DNA of 64,000 nt, taken from positions 186,001 through 250,000 of the forward strand of contig NZ_UWOS01000003.1 in assembly GCF_900604515.1 (NCBI RefSeq), in the 5' to 3' direction. The notes beneath the pieces were generated by a model, which was not told the origin of the DNA, made no database searches, and worked only from the letters and a program-made list of their open reading frames with translations. This document shows, piece by piece, positions 1-9,240 of this stretch (position 1 is its first letter; every line of letters begins with the position of its first letter). A program made the translations under genes and the position numbers. This DNA comes from Arcanobacterium ihumii (GTDB lineage: Bacteria > Actinomycetota > Actinomycetes > Actinomycetales > Actinomycetaceae).

Positions 1-1398
1 AAGGCGGGTTGGGTAGAACATGACCCAATCGAAATCCGTGACAACGTTCGTGAAGTCATCGGCCAAGCACTTTCGAAAGCGGACGTAAACCGCCACGAAA
101 TCGCAGCTGTGGGCGTTACCAACCAGCGTGAAACCGCTGTAGTTTGGGACAAGAACACCGGCGAACCAGTTTACAACGCAATCGTTTGGCAAGATACCCG
201 TACCGACAAGCTCGTCCGTGAGCTTGCTGGTGACGAAGGAGCAGACAGGTACAAGGACGTTTGTGGACTCCCACTTGCAACCTACTTCTCCGGTCCAAAG
301 ATCAAGTGGATTTTGGACAACGTAGAAGGAGCACGCGAGAAGGCTGAAGCTGGAGATCTCATTTTCGGTAATACCGACACCTGGGTAATTTGGAACCTCA
401 CCGGTGGTCCAGACGGCGGCGCACACGTTACCGACGTAACCAACGCTTCACGTACCATGCTCATGGACGTTCGCAAGCTCGAGTGGGACGCAGATATCTG
501 CGCAGATATGGGCATCCCAATGTCTATGCTTCCAGAAATCAAGTCCTCCTCCGAAATCTACGGATATGGATCAAAGAACTCGCTTATCATTGACACCCCA
601 ATTTCTGGTGACCTTGGTGATCAGCAGGCAGCAACGTTTGGCCAGGCATGTTTCGAAAAGGGAATGGCTAAGAACACCTACGGTACCGGTTGCTTTATGC
701 TCATCAACACCGGAAACGAAGCTGTTAGCTCCGAAAACGGTCTTCTTACCACCGTTTGCTACAAGATCGGCGATCAAGAAGCCGTCTATGCACTCGAAGG
801 TTCGATTGCTGTCACCGGTTCACTCGTCCAGTGGATCCGCGACCAGCTTGGTCTGATCTCCTCCGCCCCAGAGATTGAAACCCTTGCGTCTTCGGTTGAA
901 GATAACGGCGGTGTTTATGTTGTCCCGGCGTTCTCCGGTCTGTTCGCTCCTTACTGGAAGGACGATGCTCGTGGCGCAATCGTTGGACTTACTCGTTACA
1001 ATAACCGTGGGCACATTGCACGTGCAGTTCTTGAGGCAACCGCTTTCCAGACTGCCGAAGTTCTCGAGGCTATGAATGCCGATTCCGGTGTAGATCTTGC
1101 TGAGCTTCGTGTTGACGGTGGAATGACTGCTAACTCTGCACTCATGCAGTTCCAGGCAGATATCTTAGGCGTTCCAGTTGTGAAGCCAAAGGTTGCTGAG
1201 ACCACCGCACTCGGTGCAGCTTACGCAGCTGGTATCGCAGTCGGCTTCTGGGAAGGCGAGCAGGACGTCATCAACAACTGGCAAGAAGATCAGCGTTGGG
1301 AGCCAAAGATGGAAACCGACGAACGAGATCGTCAGATGCGCCTCTGGAAGAAGGCTGTTACACGCACCTTCGACTGGGTTGACGAAGACGTTCTATAA
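1..1398 (+). CDS. glpK: Glycerol kinase, 5' end outside the window
   Basis: Phosphorylates glycerol to sn-glycerol 3-phosphate with ATP in the cytoplasm. The reading frame is open from base 1, so the gene starts before the window; 465 residues are visible and roughly 35-45 N-terminal residues are missing compared with the usual ~500. FGGY-family signatures are clear: [14 protein letters not shown] near visible residues 35-49, an IVWQDTRT motif, [10 protein letters not shown], then [14 protein letters not shown], and a C-terminal [19 protein letters not shown] segment typical of GlpK. A strong hairpin follows the stop. No glpF or glpD is visible in the window. Identification is secure. Confidence 0.97.
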   Translation, partial: KAGWVEHDPIEIRDNVREVIGQALSKADVNRHEIAAVGVTNQRETAVVWDKNTGEPVYNAIVWQDTRTDKLVRELAGDEGADRYKDVCGLPLATYFSGPKIKWILDNVEGAREKAEAGDLIFGNTDTWVIWNLTGGPDGGAHVTDVTNASRTMLMDVRKLEWDADICADMGIPMSMLPEIKSSSEIYGYGSKNSLIIDTPISGDLGDQQAATFGQACFEKGMAKNTYGTGCFMLINTGNEAVSSENGLLTTVCYKIGDQEAVYALEGSIAVTGSLVQWIRDQLGLISSAPEIETLASSVEDNGGVYVVPAFSGLFAPYWKDDARGAIVGLTRYNNRGHIARAVLEATAFQTAEVLEAMNADSGVDLAELRVDGGMTANSALMQFQADILGVPVVKPKVAETTALGAAYAAGIAVGFWEGEQDVINNWQEDQRWEPKMETDERDRQMRLWKKAVTRTFDWVDEDVL

Positions 1399-1451
1399 CT
1401 GCGTCGTGCTGAGTTAACCATAACCGGTTAATTCAGCATCACAAACAGCAA

Positions 1452-1496
1452 AGTTGGGTGGGGTTGCAAGATTTAATCTTGCAACCCCACCCAACT
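1452..1496. terminator. Bidirectional hairpin between glpK and lysS
   Basis: A perfect 22-bp inverted repeat (arms 1452-1473 and 1475-1496) around a single central base lies between the convergent ends of glpK and lysS. The GC-rich part is GGGTGGGG and its complement. There is no long T-run on either side, so the terminator role rests on the stem and its position. Confidence 0.75.
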
Positions 1497-1551
1497 AGTT
1501 GTGAGAACCCTGAGGTGTTCGTATTCGTTCCCCTAAGGTCCCCTTTCAGCT

Positions 1552-3087
1552 TTAGGAGTTGGTTGGTTTAACGAACGGGAATGCAATAGTTTCCCGAATA
1601 CCAAGGCCAGTAAGTACCATCAGCAAACGATCGATGCCCATTCCCATACCACCAGACGGCGGGAAGCCTTGCTCCATCGCCTCAATGAAGTCCTCATCAA
1701 GTTGCATTGCCTCTGGATCGCCATTTGCAGCCTCGAGTGATTGCTGGGTGAGGCGTTCACGCTGAACAACCGGATCGGCTAACTCTGAGTAAGCGGTAGC
1801 CGTTTCCATTCCGCGGATATAGAGATCCCACTTCTCAGTGAGACCGGGCTTAGTGCGGTGGTAACGAGTAAGTGGAGAAGTATCTTCTGGGAAGTCACGA
1901 ACGAAAGTCGGCTTGTAGAGGTAATTTCCTACCAGTTCTTCCCAGATATATTCAACGATCTTGCCGTTGACGGCGTATTCCTTAACCTTAATATCGTGTT
2001 CTTCTGCGATTTCAAGAAGACGCTTGCGCGACGTCTCTACAGTGATTTCTTCGCCGAGCTTTTCGGAAAGCGAGTCATAGAGACAAATCTCGTCCCAGTC
2101 GCCGCTAAGATCATATTCGGTACCATCGACAAGCGTAACAACCAAGGTTCCAAACACGTCGCGCGCGGCATTCTGGATAATATCCTTGGTTAGCTGCGCC
2201 ATAGTGTCATAAGTGCCGTATGCTTCGTAGGCTTCCATAGCCGTGAACTCGGGCGAATGCGATGAATCTGCACCTTCGTTACGGAAGTTCTTTCCGATTT
2301 CGTAGATGCGATCTACACCGCCAACCACCGCTTTCTTGAGGTAAAGCTCAGTTGCAATACGAAGGTAAAGATCCTGATCGTAAGCGTTGATATGGGTTAT
2401 GAATGGGCGTGCAGCAGCGCCTCCGTGAAGCGCTTGCAGAGTCGGTGTTTCGATTTCAATGTACTCACGCTCTTCAAAGGTTTTTCGAATCGAACGCATA
2501 ACACCCGCGCGAATACGAATCATATCGCGAGCACCCTGGCGAGTAATAAGGTCCAAGTGGCGCTTGCGTACACGAGTTTCCTCATTAAGAGTCATCTCCT
2601 CGCCGTCGACATTGGTAAAAGTTTTTGGTAGTGGACGAATTGACTTCGATGCCATAGCCCATGAGTGAGCGAATACCGAGAGTTCTCCACGCTTCGAGGT
2701 TCCAACATGACCGTGCACAAAGATATGATCACCAAGATCAACGTCAGCCTTGAGTTGATCAAGTGCTTCTTTGCCTACGTTAGCGAGCGAGAAAATAACT
2801 TGGAGGCGTTCGCCGTCGCCAGCTTGGAGCGAAAGGAAAGCGATCTTTCCTGATGGACGCATCAGCATCACGCGTCCCACAATACCGACTTCGTCTTCGA
2901 GCTCATCGCCAGGTTCAACATCGGCATAGCTTTCGCGCACCTTGTGGATGGTCGAGGTAATCGGAAGCTCCGCTGGATAAGGATCGCGTCCTTCAGTCAT
3001 GAGTCGCTCACGCTTCTCCTTGCGGACCTTAATCTGCTCCGGAGTATCGTCTGCAACTGGAACTGGGTTTTGATTCATAGTACTCAC
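1552..3087 (-). CDS. lysS: Lysyl-tRNA synthetase (class II)
   Basis: Charges tRNA-Lys with lysine. At 511 residues it has the usual class II LysRS length. The N-terminal half holds an OB-fold anticodon-binding domain (roughly residues 60-170). Class II motif 2 is seen as YEIGKNFRNEG followed by HSPEFTAMEAY, and motif 3 as GMGMGIDRLLMVL near the C-terminus. The start ATG at 3087 follows an AAGGTGAGTACT stretch with a GGTGAG ribosome-binding site. It is separated by 155 bp from panD upstream, so it may have its own promoter. In Mycobacterium a coaX gene usually sits between panD and lysS; none is seen here. The substrate tRNA-Lys(UUU) is encoded at 54590 in this window. Confidence 0.97.
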   Translation of the reverse strand: MSTMNQNPVPVADDTPEQIKVRKEKRERLMTEGRDPYPAELPITSTIHKVRESYADVEPGDELEDEVGIVGRVMLMRPSGKIAFLSLQAGDGERLQVIFSLANVGKEALDQLKADVDLGDHIFVHGHVGTSKRGELSVFAHSWAMASKSIRPLPKTFTNVDGEEMTLNEETRVRKRHLDLITRQGARDMIRIRAGVMRSIRKTFEEREYIEIETPTLQALHGGAAARPFITHINAYDQDLYLRIATELYLKKAVVGGVDRIYEIGKNFRNEGADSSHSPEFTAMEAYEAYGTYDTMAQLTKDIIQNAARDVFGTLVVTLVDGTEYDLSGDWDEICLYDSLSEKLGEEITVETSRKRLLEIAEEHDIKVKEYAVNGKIVEYIWEELVGNYLYKPTFVRDFPEDTSPLTRYHRTKPGLTEKWDLYIRGMETATAYSELADPVVQRERLTQQSLEAANGDPEAMQLDEDFIEAMEQGFPPSGGMGMGIDRLLMVLTGLGIRETIAFPFVKPTNS

Positions 3088-3242
3088 CTTAAAAGGTTAC
3101 AAAATAACGGATAAAGTTTATAGGTATTTTGGCTATTTTCTAGGCTCGCATCACGCGAGTGGGAATATTTAGCGAATTCTTTTGATTGGGATTGGCGGCT
3201 ATCTAAGGAAATCTAGGACTTAGAGTGAAGAAATTTCGTACT

Positions 3243-3656
3243 TTAGAACGGTATTCCCGAGGAATGTAATCCATGATCACCGCCCGGTACCTGACCAGGT
3301 TGATCGGATAACTCAAGGATTGAATTCTTTTCATCAACGAACACAACTCGAGGATGGGAGCTGCGTGCCTGCTCATCGGGCATCGCCGAATAGCACATGA
3401 TAATGACCACGTCCCCAGGAGAAACATGGTGTGCTGCAGCCCCGTTGAGGACTATTTCGCCTGCACCAGGTATGCCCGGGATAGTGTAGGTACTGAGCCG
3501 CGCTCCATTATTGACGTTCACAACGTCAACCCGCTCTCCCGGCAAAATATCAGCAGCTTCAAGCAACAGTGAATCTACAGTAATGGAGCCGACGTAATTT
3601 AAGTCAGCACCAGTCACTGTAGCTCGATGGATTTTTCCCGTGATCATTGTGCGCAT
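3243..3656 (-). CDS. panD: Aspartate 1-decarboxylase proenzyme
   Basis: Makes beta-alanine from L-aspartate for pantothenate synthesis. The product is a pro-enzyme that self-cleaves before a serine to form the pyruvoyl cofactor; the cleavage site is visible as YVGSITVD (Gly23-Ser24 from the chosen start). The N-terminal signature GKIHRATVT and the NNGAR motif also fit. I chose the ATG at 3656 (MRTMITGK, 137 residues), because this matches the family N-terminus; the frame is open further upstream but only inside panC. The start lies 4 bp after the panC stop, so the two genes are translationally coupled. Pro-enzyme maturation in some bacteria needs PanM/PanZ, not seen here. Confidence 0.96.
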   Translation of the reverse strand: MRTMITGKIHRATVTGADLNYVGSITVDSLLLEAADILPGERVDVVNVNNGARLSTYTIPGIPGAGEIVLNGAAAHHVSPGDVVIIMCYSAMPDEQARSSHPRVVFVDEKNSILELSDQPGQVPGGDHGLHSSGIPF

Positions 3657-3660
3657 CCGC

Positions 3661-4500
3661 TCAGCCAATGGAAACCTCCATATTGTCAATCAATCGAGTT
3701 TGACCAACCCACGCCGCAACCACGAGCAATCCAATACCCTTGAAATCTGGTTGAAGTGGCATAAAGGTCTGTGGGTCTACCAAAGTCAAGTAATCAAGTT
3801 TAAGTTTGGGATTTTCCGAAATATCCGCAACGGCAGCTCGAATAATCTCAGGAATCGTCCCATGTTCGTAACCCGCCTCTACTCCATCCTTAAGCGCCTG
3901 TGAAAGTGCGAGGGCGTTAGTTCGTTCGATTTCACTCAAGTAAGAGTTGCGCGAGCTGAGAGCTAAACCGGCGGTATCACGCTGGATCGGAACTGAATGG
4001 ATTTCGACTGGCATATCAAGGTCCGCAACCATCGTGCGGATAAGCGCCAACTGCTGGGCATCTTTCTGCCCAAAGAATGCATAATCGGGGCGAACGAGGT
4101 TCAGTACCTTATTAACCACCTGAAGCACACCAGCGAAGTGCCCCGGACGAGTTTTCCCTTCGAGCATCGTCGCAACCGGACCTGGATCGATTCGGACGAG
4201 GGGCTCACGCGGGTATATCTCCGCATCCGAAGGTGCAAAGACAGCATCCACTCCCGCTTCCTCTAACAACGCAAGATCAGCATCAAGAGTACGCGGGTAG
4301 GCATCGAAGTCCTCATTTGGACCGAATTGAAGAGGATTTACGTAAATCGAGACGATCACCGTATCCGCAGCTTTACGAGCTTCGCGAACTAAAGCCAGAT
4401 GTCCCTGATGCAACGCACCCATAGTCATCACAAGGCCACGCGATCCCTTTGATTGATTCACATAGGATACTAGTTCAGATTTTTTTTGAAAGACGTGCAC
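3661..4500 (-). CDS. panC: Pantothenate synthetase
   Basis: Joins pantoate and beta-alanine with ATP to give pantothenate. At 279 residues it is of normal length. Visible family motifs are [14 protein letters not shown] (the HxGH nucleotide-binding motif, residues ~25-39), [28 protein letters not shown], and the KMSKS-like loop [10 protein letters not shown] near residue 185. It lies between the DUF2520 gene (gap ~30 bp) and panD (4 bp), so the pantothenate branch from beta-alanine to pantothenate is in one unit. panB and panE are not visible; the DUF2520 neighbour has been proposed as a ketopantoate reductase-like protein, which I cannot confirm. Confidence 0.97.
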   Translation of the reverse strand: MHVFQKKSELVSYVNQSKGSRGLVMTMGALHQGHLALVREARKAADTVIVSIYVNPLQFGPNEDFDAYPRTLDADLALLEEAGVDAVFAPSDAEIYPREPLVRIDPGPVATMLEGKTRPGHFAGVLQVVNKVLNLVRPDYAFFGQKDAQQLALIRTMVADLDMPVEIHSVPIQRDTAGLALSSRNSYLSEIERTNALALSQALKDGVEAGYEHGTIPEIIRAAVADISENPKLKLDYLTLVDPQTFMPLQPDFKGIGLLVVAAWVGQTRLIDNMEVSIG

Positions 4501-4531
4501 ACTATTATCCTAATCCGCCATACGCATGGGG

Positions 4532-5437
4532 CTATAACTGGTTTGCGCGAATCTGGTCACGCATTTGTTTAGCCGTCGCCTCCAAAATAGTACGACGCCG
4601 TAGCGCACGTTCCACGGTCGCTTCAGCTATTCCACGGTAGACGGGCGGAAGATCGTCAAGGTTAGTATTGCCCTGCGCTGCCTTATCCACCGAATCGAGG
4701 TGTGAAGAAAGAGTCGTTAAATCCCCACGGACAATTGGCCCCGTCAAGAGCGCATCGCCTGAACTTAAGGCCCCTTCTACTGAAGCTTGGACAAGTGCGC
4801 GAAGATAGTCACCAGGTTCATCAAAACCAATGCTCTCCAGCAATGCCATTGCCTGAGCAATGACGGTTACAACATGGTTCGCACCGTGGCTGAGCGCCGC
4901 ATGGTACGCTGGTCTATCTTCTTCAGCAACAATCACCGATTGACCACCCATCTCAGCAACTAAGGCGTGGCCGATTGCTTGGAAAGGTGCCACAGTAGTT
5001 ACCGCAAATGGGCATCCTTGCAACCTGGCAACATCGAGCGATGTTCCGGTAAACGTCATTGCAGGATGAATCGCAAGACCCAGAACACCTGCATCGATGG
5101 CAGGGTGGAGTACCTCAACGCCATATCTACCTGCGGTGTGAACTAGGATTTGACCAGGTTTCCATGCGTTAAGCTTTGCCAACCCCGAAACCAGCCCGGC
5201 GAGCTCATCGTCAGGTAGAGCTAATAAAACCATTTCGGATCGATCAACAATAGTTTGGACGTCAAGAGCAGGCACTCCAGGAAGCATTGTTTCGAGTCTG
5301 TCAATCGAAGCTTCTGAGGTCGCATATGCGCCAATAATGGAGTGTCCCTGAGATCTCAAAGCACTACCTAAAGCACTTCCAACTTTCCCGGCGGAAATTA
5401 CACCGATACCCATTCGGCCCGTATTATTCATCGGCAA
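4532..5437 (-). CDS. Rossmann-fold protein with DUF2520 domain
   Basis: A 301-residue protein with an N-terminal dinucleotide-binding fold (IGVISAGKVGSALGSAL near residues 11-27, where the usual GxGxxG reads SAGKVG) and a C-terminal helical DUF2520 domain with AIHPAMTFTG and the HAALSHGANHVVT segment. The family resembles NADP-dependent oxidoreductases of the ketopantoate or pyrroline-carboxylate reductase type, but no reaction is established. In many actinobacteria it sits just before panC, as here, which suggests a role in pantothenate synthesis. The start could be this ATG or the one two codons later. Function is inferred only from context. Confidence 0.85.
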   Translation of the reverse strand: MPMNNTGRMGIGVISAGKVGSALGSALRSQGHSIIGAYATSEASIDRLETMLPGVPALDVQTIVDRSEMVLLALPDDELAGLVSGLAKLNAWKPGQILVHTAGRYGVEVLHPAIDAGVLGLAIHPAMTFTGTSLDVARLQGCPFAVTTVAPFQAIGHALVAEMGGQSVIVAEEDRPAYHAALSHGANHVVTVIAQAMALLESIGFDEPGDYLRALVQASVEGALSSGDALLTGPIVRGDLTTLSSHLDSVDKAAQGNTNLDDLPPVYRGIAEATVERALRRRTILEATAKQMRDQIRANQL

Positions 5438-5467
5438 TCTTCCCCTAGCTTCGTTTCCGATCGGAGT

Positions 5468-7153
5468 CTAAGCCTTACTCAGACCCATTCGATTCTTCCA
5501 TGACTGCAAGGACTCGGAAACTCCTTCGCTCCTCGCATCGCGAGCTAGTTCAGTCTCCACCACAAGTAGCTTTTCGATGAAGTCACGATCGAAATTCTTA
5601 GCTTCTGTACCAACCGAGCCAAGAACAGTATGAACATTCAGCGTAGCTAAATTCTTCTTGCGTTGAATCGGACCAACCTTTGCCATCGTCGACTGGGTGT
5701 GGTCTTGCATGATGAAGGAAACTTTACGGGCAAAGCGACCAGAGCGAATGATAACCATCTTCTTCGAGGCATATACACCCCTACCTCTCAAGGTAAATGG
5801 GTCGAGCAAACGAGCACTCTTCGGTGCGCCGGTGAAAAATCGACCCGAGTCCAAACCATCAAGGGCTTCCCCTAGTAACGCATGATCGTCATCGGAGCCT
5901 AGATCCGGGGCAAGCGTCCAAAGGATACGAAGTACTTCTTCTCGAGTACCTGCAAGAATAAACGTCTTCGAAATGTTTTGAACATCTTTGATCTCCTGGT
6001 CGGCGGTAGTTAATACCACTTTCCACCAATCAAAGCGACGCCACAGCAACGGCTGCGAAATCCCAATCGCATGAACACGAGTTGGGGGCACAGTTCGGGT
6101 AATGACCTTCGTCAATCCAGCACGACGTCGTAACCCATTTTCAGAAAGGTAAATCTTCGTACCGTAGTCATCAATTAATGATTTAATCACATTCCAGCCG
6201 GCCGCAAAGATCGGGAGAACTACCGCAAAGAATGAAATATCCCCGCTTGCGATAAGACCGATCACCGGCATCAGCGTAAAGAAGGCCACCAAAATCACTT
6301 GGGTATCGAAAAAATTGGCGACGATCAGTTGTTTCGTGCCGAGCTTGTACACAAGAGCATCGTTTTCGTTGTCATCCGCGTCGAAAATCGGGATGTCATT
6401 TTGGTGCGAGTTTGTTGCCATCTCGTTTGACGACGGCACACCCCATACGTCTGTCTGCACAGGAGTTCTAGAGTTAAAAGCATCAGATTCTTTTAGCTCA
6501 GAATTATCTTCTACACCCACGGAGTCAGCATGAAGTACCGGAACGAAAGATTGACCCGATCGGACTCGATCAAGTGCCTGCAAAATCTCCTTACGAAGAC
6601 GCGAACAATCGGCTAAGCGCAAGAGCCCAAGTTCAATATGATCGGCATGCGCGCCCGCAGCGTCAACCTTTACTGAACCAAATCCGAAGATTCGCCCGAA
6701 TAGACGCTGTTCAATTTCAACACTTTGAATCCGATTCCATGGGATTTGGGAGTGCTTCTTTACAAATACACCCTGCCGATGATGGATACCGTTCGGCGCG
6801 AGCGCAAAGGAAGTCTTTTTCCACATCACTGCACTAGCGCCAATCACTAGCACGCTGATTAGAAGCAAGCCACCCAGCACGATCAGCAACAAATACAACG
6901 AGGCATATTCACGCGCTCCGTCTATTACAGTATTGATGTCTCTATTTTCTAGACCCTGAGACACAATTGAGAAGATACCCACGAAAATCACGATCCAGAA
7001 TGAACCGAGTGAGGCAATCGGAGTAACTTTATGGAATTTGCGCCAGAGTTCTGGGGCTACCGCCTCTGATCCAAGCTCTGGCTTCTTACTTTTACGCGTC
7101 ATTGTGCCTTCGGCTTTATTTTCTACTTCGCTTGGCTCGTCAAAACTATTCAT
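5468..7153 (-). CDS. Membrane protein with bacterial PH domains (YdbT-like)
   Basis: A large membrane protein with two bPH2-type domains. Two hydrophobic hairpins flank the first domain (the segments beginning IASLGSFWIVIFVGIF and LLLIVLGGLLLISVLV); a further pair is near VANFFDTQVILVAFFTL and VLPIFAAGWNVI. The hallmark HHRQGVFVKKHSQIPWNRIQSVEIEQ sits between, and the second copy has RRAGLTKVITRTVPPTRVHAIG. A low-complexity linker separates the repeats. The start is uncertain: ATG at 7153 lies 10 bp after the preceding gene, but ATG at 7102 has a better GAAGG ribosome-binding site, and the frame is open to 7192. Function of the family is unknown; it pairs with the smaller PH protein upstream. 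Confidence 0.85.
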   Translation of the reverse strand: MNSFDEPSEVENKAEGTMTRKSKKPELGSEAVAPELWRKFHKVTPIASLGSFWIVIFVGIFSIVSQGLENRDINTVIDGAREYASLYLLLIVLGGLLLISVLVIGASAVMWKKTSFALAPNGIHHRQGVFVKKHSQIPWNRIQSVEIEQRLFGRIFGFGSVKVDAAGAHADHIELGLLRLADCSRLRKEILQALDRVRSGQSFVPVLHADSVGVEDNSELKESDAFNSRTPVQTDVWGVPSSNEMATNSHQNDIPIFDADDNENDALVYKLGTKQLIVANFFDTQVILVAFFTLMPVIGLIASGDISFFAVVLPIFAAGWNVIKSLIDDYGTKIYLSENGLRRRAGLTKVITRTVPPTRVHAIGISQPLLWRRFDWWKVVLTTADQEIKDVQNISKTFILAGTREEVLRILWTLAPDLGSDDDHALLGEALDGLDSGRFFTGAPKSARLLDPFTLRGRGVYASKKMVIIRSGRFARKVSFIMQDHTQSTMAKVGPIQRKKNLATLNVHTVLGSVGTEAKNFDRDFIEKLLVVETELARDARSEGVSESLQSWKNRMGLSKA

Positions 7154-7163
7154 GGATCGAGAC

Positions 7164-7661
7164 TCACAGTCCTTCCATCCGAGCATTACCAAGAGCTGTA
7201 AGCACAGTGCGTAGGCGTTCTGCTTCAGTGCGCGAAATCCCTGGAATTGATCCTGCCGACTCTGCCGAAGCAGTAATAAGTGAAACCTTAGCTAGACCAT
7301 AGCGATTAAGGAACGGTCCAGCTTCAACATTTACCTGTTGCATACGACCATAGGGAATAACGGTTAGCTTATGGAACATGATTCCGCGGCGAATAAGAAG
7401 TTCGTCTTCGCATTGAAGGTAACCAATCGCCTTCGCACGGCGCTTGGCAAAGACAAAGGTTATTCCACTAATAATTAACAGCACCGCAAAGAGGATCCAC
7501 CATATTGCCCCAGGGAAGCCATCACGTCCAAAAATAATCGCCACGATTAGCGGAGGTAGAACTAAGAAAGCCGAAATTAAAAGTGCATTCAGCCTTAGAA
7601 CCTTAAAATACTGTGGGTCTACGGGAGTGAAATCAAGATCCGAGCCCAGAAGTTTCTTCAT
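7164..7661 (-). CDS. Small membrane PH-domain protein (YdbS-like)
   Basis: A 165-residue protein with a two-segment membrane hairpin (ALLISAFLVLPPLIVAIIFG and AIWWILFAVLLIISGITFVF, roughly residues 29-70) followed by one bacterial PH domain with the typical IRRGIMFHKLTVIPYGRMQQVNVEAGPF core. This is the usual small partner of the larger multi-PH protein encoded just downstream; the pair occurs widely in Gram-positives and its function is not known. The ATG at 7661 follows AGAGGTACATCG, with GAGG as ribosome-binding site. It comes ~130 bp after the DUF3180 gene. Confidence 0.88.
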   Translation of the reverse strand: MKKLLGSDLDFTPVDPQYFKVLRLNALLISAFLVLPPLIVAIIFGRDGFPGAIWWILFAVLLIISGITFVFAKRRAKAIGYLQCEDELLIRRGIMFHKLTVIPYGRMQQVNVEAGPFLNRYGLAKVSLITASAESAGSIPGISRTEAERLRTVLTALGNARMEGL

Positions 7662-7790
7662 CGATGTACCTCTTAATAGTGTTAGTGCAGTTAGTCGTGC
7701 GTGATCCTGAACTATTCTTCCACAATAAAAGATCTTGAACCAGCTAAATGTTCTGCTAAATCATGGTGAAATATCCTGCTGAGCGACCTG

Positions 7791-8297
7791 CTAAATCCCT
7801 ACACCTGTAGCGCCACCACCAGTGGGCGCGTCGCCGTCGTCGTCAACCATGCACCAGCGTTCAGCGAGAAGTGAAACGGTTACGAGCACAAGCCAAGCCA
7901 GTCCCGCGATGGAAAAATTGCGCACTTGTTCGCTTGAAAACGCCGTTGATGCAAGATGAGCATAGGCTCCAGCGATACCGAAGCTCGCACCAGCAAGGAT
8001 CGCCGCGGCACGCGAACCTGCCTGGGTAAGGATCCAGATTCGGGCAGCTGCCAAGGGTGGAATTACTTTCTTACCCTTTTTATGTGAACGCACTCTCCAG
8101 CCCTGCGAGAAAACAAAGAGCGCAAATAACACCGGCAGACCAACTCCCCACAACGGCAAGACCAAGGGCGTTCGTCCGTCTCGTAGCCAAATTTCACTTC
8201 CAAAGAAGGAAAATGCCAGCGTAACTAGCCCAAGCGTCGCTACCAGTAGGAACGACGTCGGGCGGAGCGTACCTTCAGAATTGTGGGGTTCGTTCAT
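7791..8297 (-). CDS. DUF3180 membrane protein
   Basis: A 168-residue protein with four predicted membrane segments: FLLVATLGLVTLAFSFFG, LVLPLWGVGLPVLFALFVFS, RAAAILAGASFGIAGAYAHLA and NFSIAGLAWLVLVTVSLLA. This is the actinobacterial DUF3180 family, which nearly always follows folK, as Rv3605c does in M. tuberculosis. I chose the ATG at 8297 because TGAGGACTTGACC just before it gives a GAGGA ribosome-binding site and overlaps the folK stop codon; the frame is open 21 codons further upstream but only inside folK. No function is established. A role in membrane or folate physiology would be guesswork. Confidence 0.87.
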   Translation of the reverse strand: MNEPHNSEGTLRPTSFLLVATLGLVTLAFSFFGSEIWLRDGRTPLVLPLWGVGLPVLFALFVFSQGWRVRSHKKGKKVIPPLAAARIWILTQAGSRAAAILAGASFGIAGAYAHLASTAFSSEQVRNFSIAGLAWLVLVTVSLLAERWCMVDDDGDAPTGGGATGVGI

Positions 8298-8307
8298 GGT
8301 CAAGTCC

Positions 8308-9180
8308 TCACGCAATAAAACCTTCGTTTTCCAAAAGGTAGACCTCTTGGTCGCGAACACCCGCGAGCAGTTCGGTAATTTTTTGACCGTTTAGCTCACC
8401 ATCTGGATCGATGCTTGACCACGGTTCCAAAACAAAACGCCGTTGCGATGCTCGCGGATGCGGAACAACAAGTTCAGGATCCGTACTACAAACACCTTCA
8501 ATCTCTAGAATATCTAGGTCTAGCGTACGTGCTCCCCAATGCTCGTGACGTTCACGGCCATGCTTCCATTCAATTTTTTGCAACGAATGCAGAACGTCCA
8601 ATGGAGCTTGTGCACTGTATCCAACGACGACGGCGTTGACGTAGTCGGGCTGAGAACTCTGGTTTTCGGCGAGAATCGGCGTCGTTCCAAACAGCTTCGA
8701 CGCTGATCGGATCTCAAAGACTTCACTAAGTTCTTCAAGTGCAGAAACAACGTGAGCACGAGGATGCTCAAGGTTGGAACCCAACCCAATAACGTACTTT
8801 CGCCATGCTGGATCCAGAATTTCTGAATTGCGATGCGCCGTCACACTTACGTCTTTAAAGCTATGCTCGATCGGAGCCTGGGGCTTGTAAACCGTAACGG
8901 AAACTTCGCGTGCGCCAAACTCCAACACGTCGCAGGCAATACGATCTGCCAAAGTTTCTATCAAATCAACGTGCTCACCGCAGACACGCTCAACCACCCG
9001 ATCTGCAATATCGGCATAGGAGATTGTGTCCGCAATATCGTCGGTTTGCACAGCTTGTTCCGTAACAACTGAGAAAGTGATGTCCACAGAAAATTTTTGT
9101 GGTTTTTGATGCTCAAAGTCTAGGACGCCGTGGGCGCCTAGGGCACTTAGACCACTGAGTTTGATCGTATCAACTCGCAT
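8308..9180 (-). CDS. folBK: Fused dihydroneopterin aldolase / HPPK (FolB-FolK)
   Basis: Two consecutive folate-synthesis enzymes in one chain. Residues 1-~118 are dihydroneopterin aldolase: IKLSGLSALGAHGVLDFE, then SYADIADRV and IETLADRIACDVLEF. After a short linker, residues ~125-290 are 6-hydroxymethyl-dihydropterin pyrophosphokinase: YVIGLGSNLEHPRAHV, YVNAVVVGYSAQ, and the catalytic GARTLDLDILEIE and VPHPRASQRRFVLEPW motifs. I chose ATG 9180 (MRVDTIKL), the normal FolB start, with GGGA nine bases upstream; an in-frame ATG five codons earlier lacks a ribosome-binding site. The fused gene lies between folP and the DUF3180 gene. Both activities look intact. Confidence 0.94.
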   Translation of the reverse strand: MRVDTIKLSGLSALGAHGVLDFEHQKPQKFSVDITFSVVTEQAVQTDDIADTISYADIADRVVERVCGEHVDLIETLADRIACDVLEFGAREVSVTVYKPQAPIEHSFKDVSVTAHRNSEILDPAWRKYVIGLGSNLEHPRAHVVSALEELSEVFEIRSASKLFGTTPILAENQSSQPDYVNAVVVGYSAQAPLDVLHSLQKIEWKHGRERHEHWGARTLDLDILEIEGVCSTDPELVVPHPRASQRRFVLEPWSSIDPDGELNGQKITELLAGVRDQEVYLLENEGFIA

Positions 9181-9240
9181 TTTCACAATTCCCATCTTCG
9201 GTTGCAGAGTAGAAGGCTTGATGGCCTGAAGAGCGAATGA

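Noticed and set aside
3088-3242. A missing coaX between panD and lysS
   Set aside because: The 155-bp gap is too short and has no remnant of a type III pantothenate kinase; absence here says nothing about the rest of the genome.
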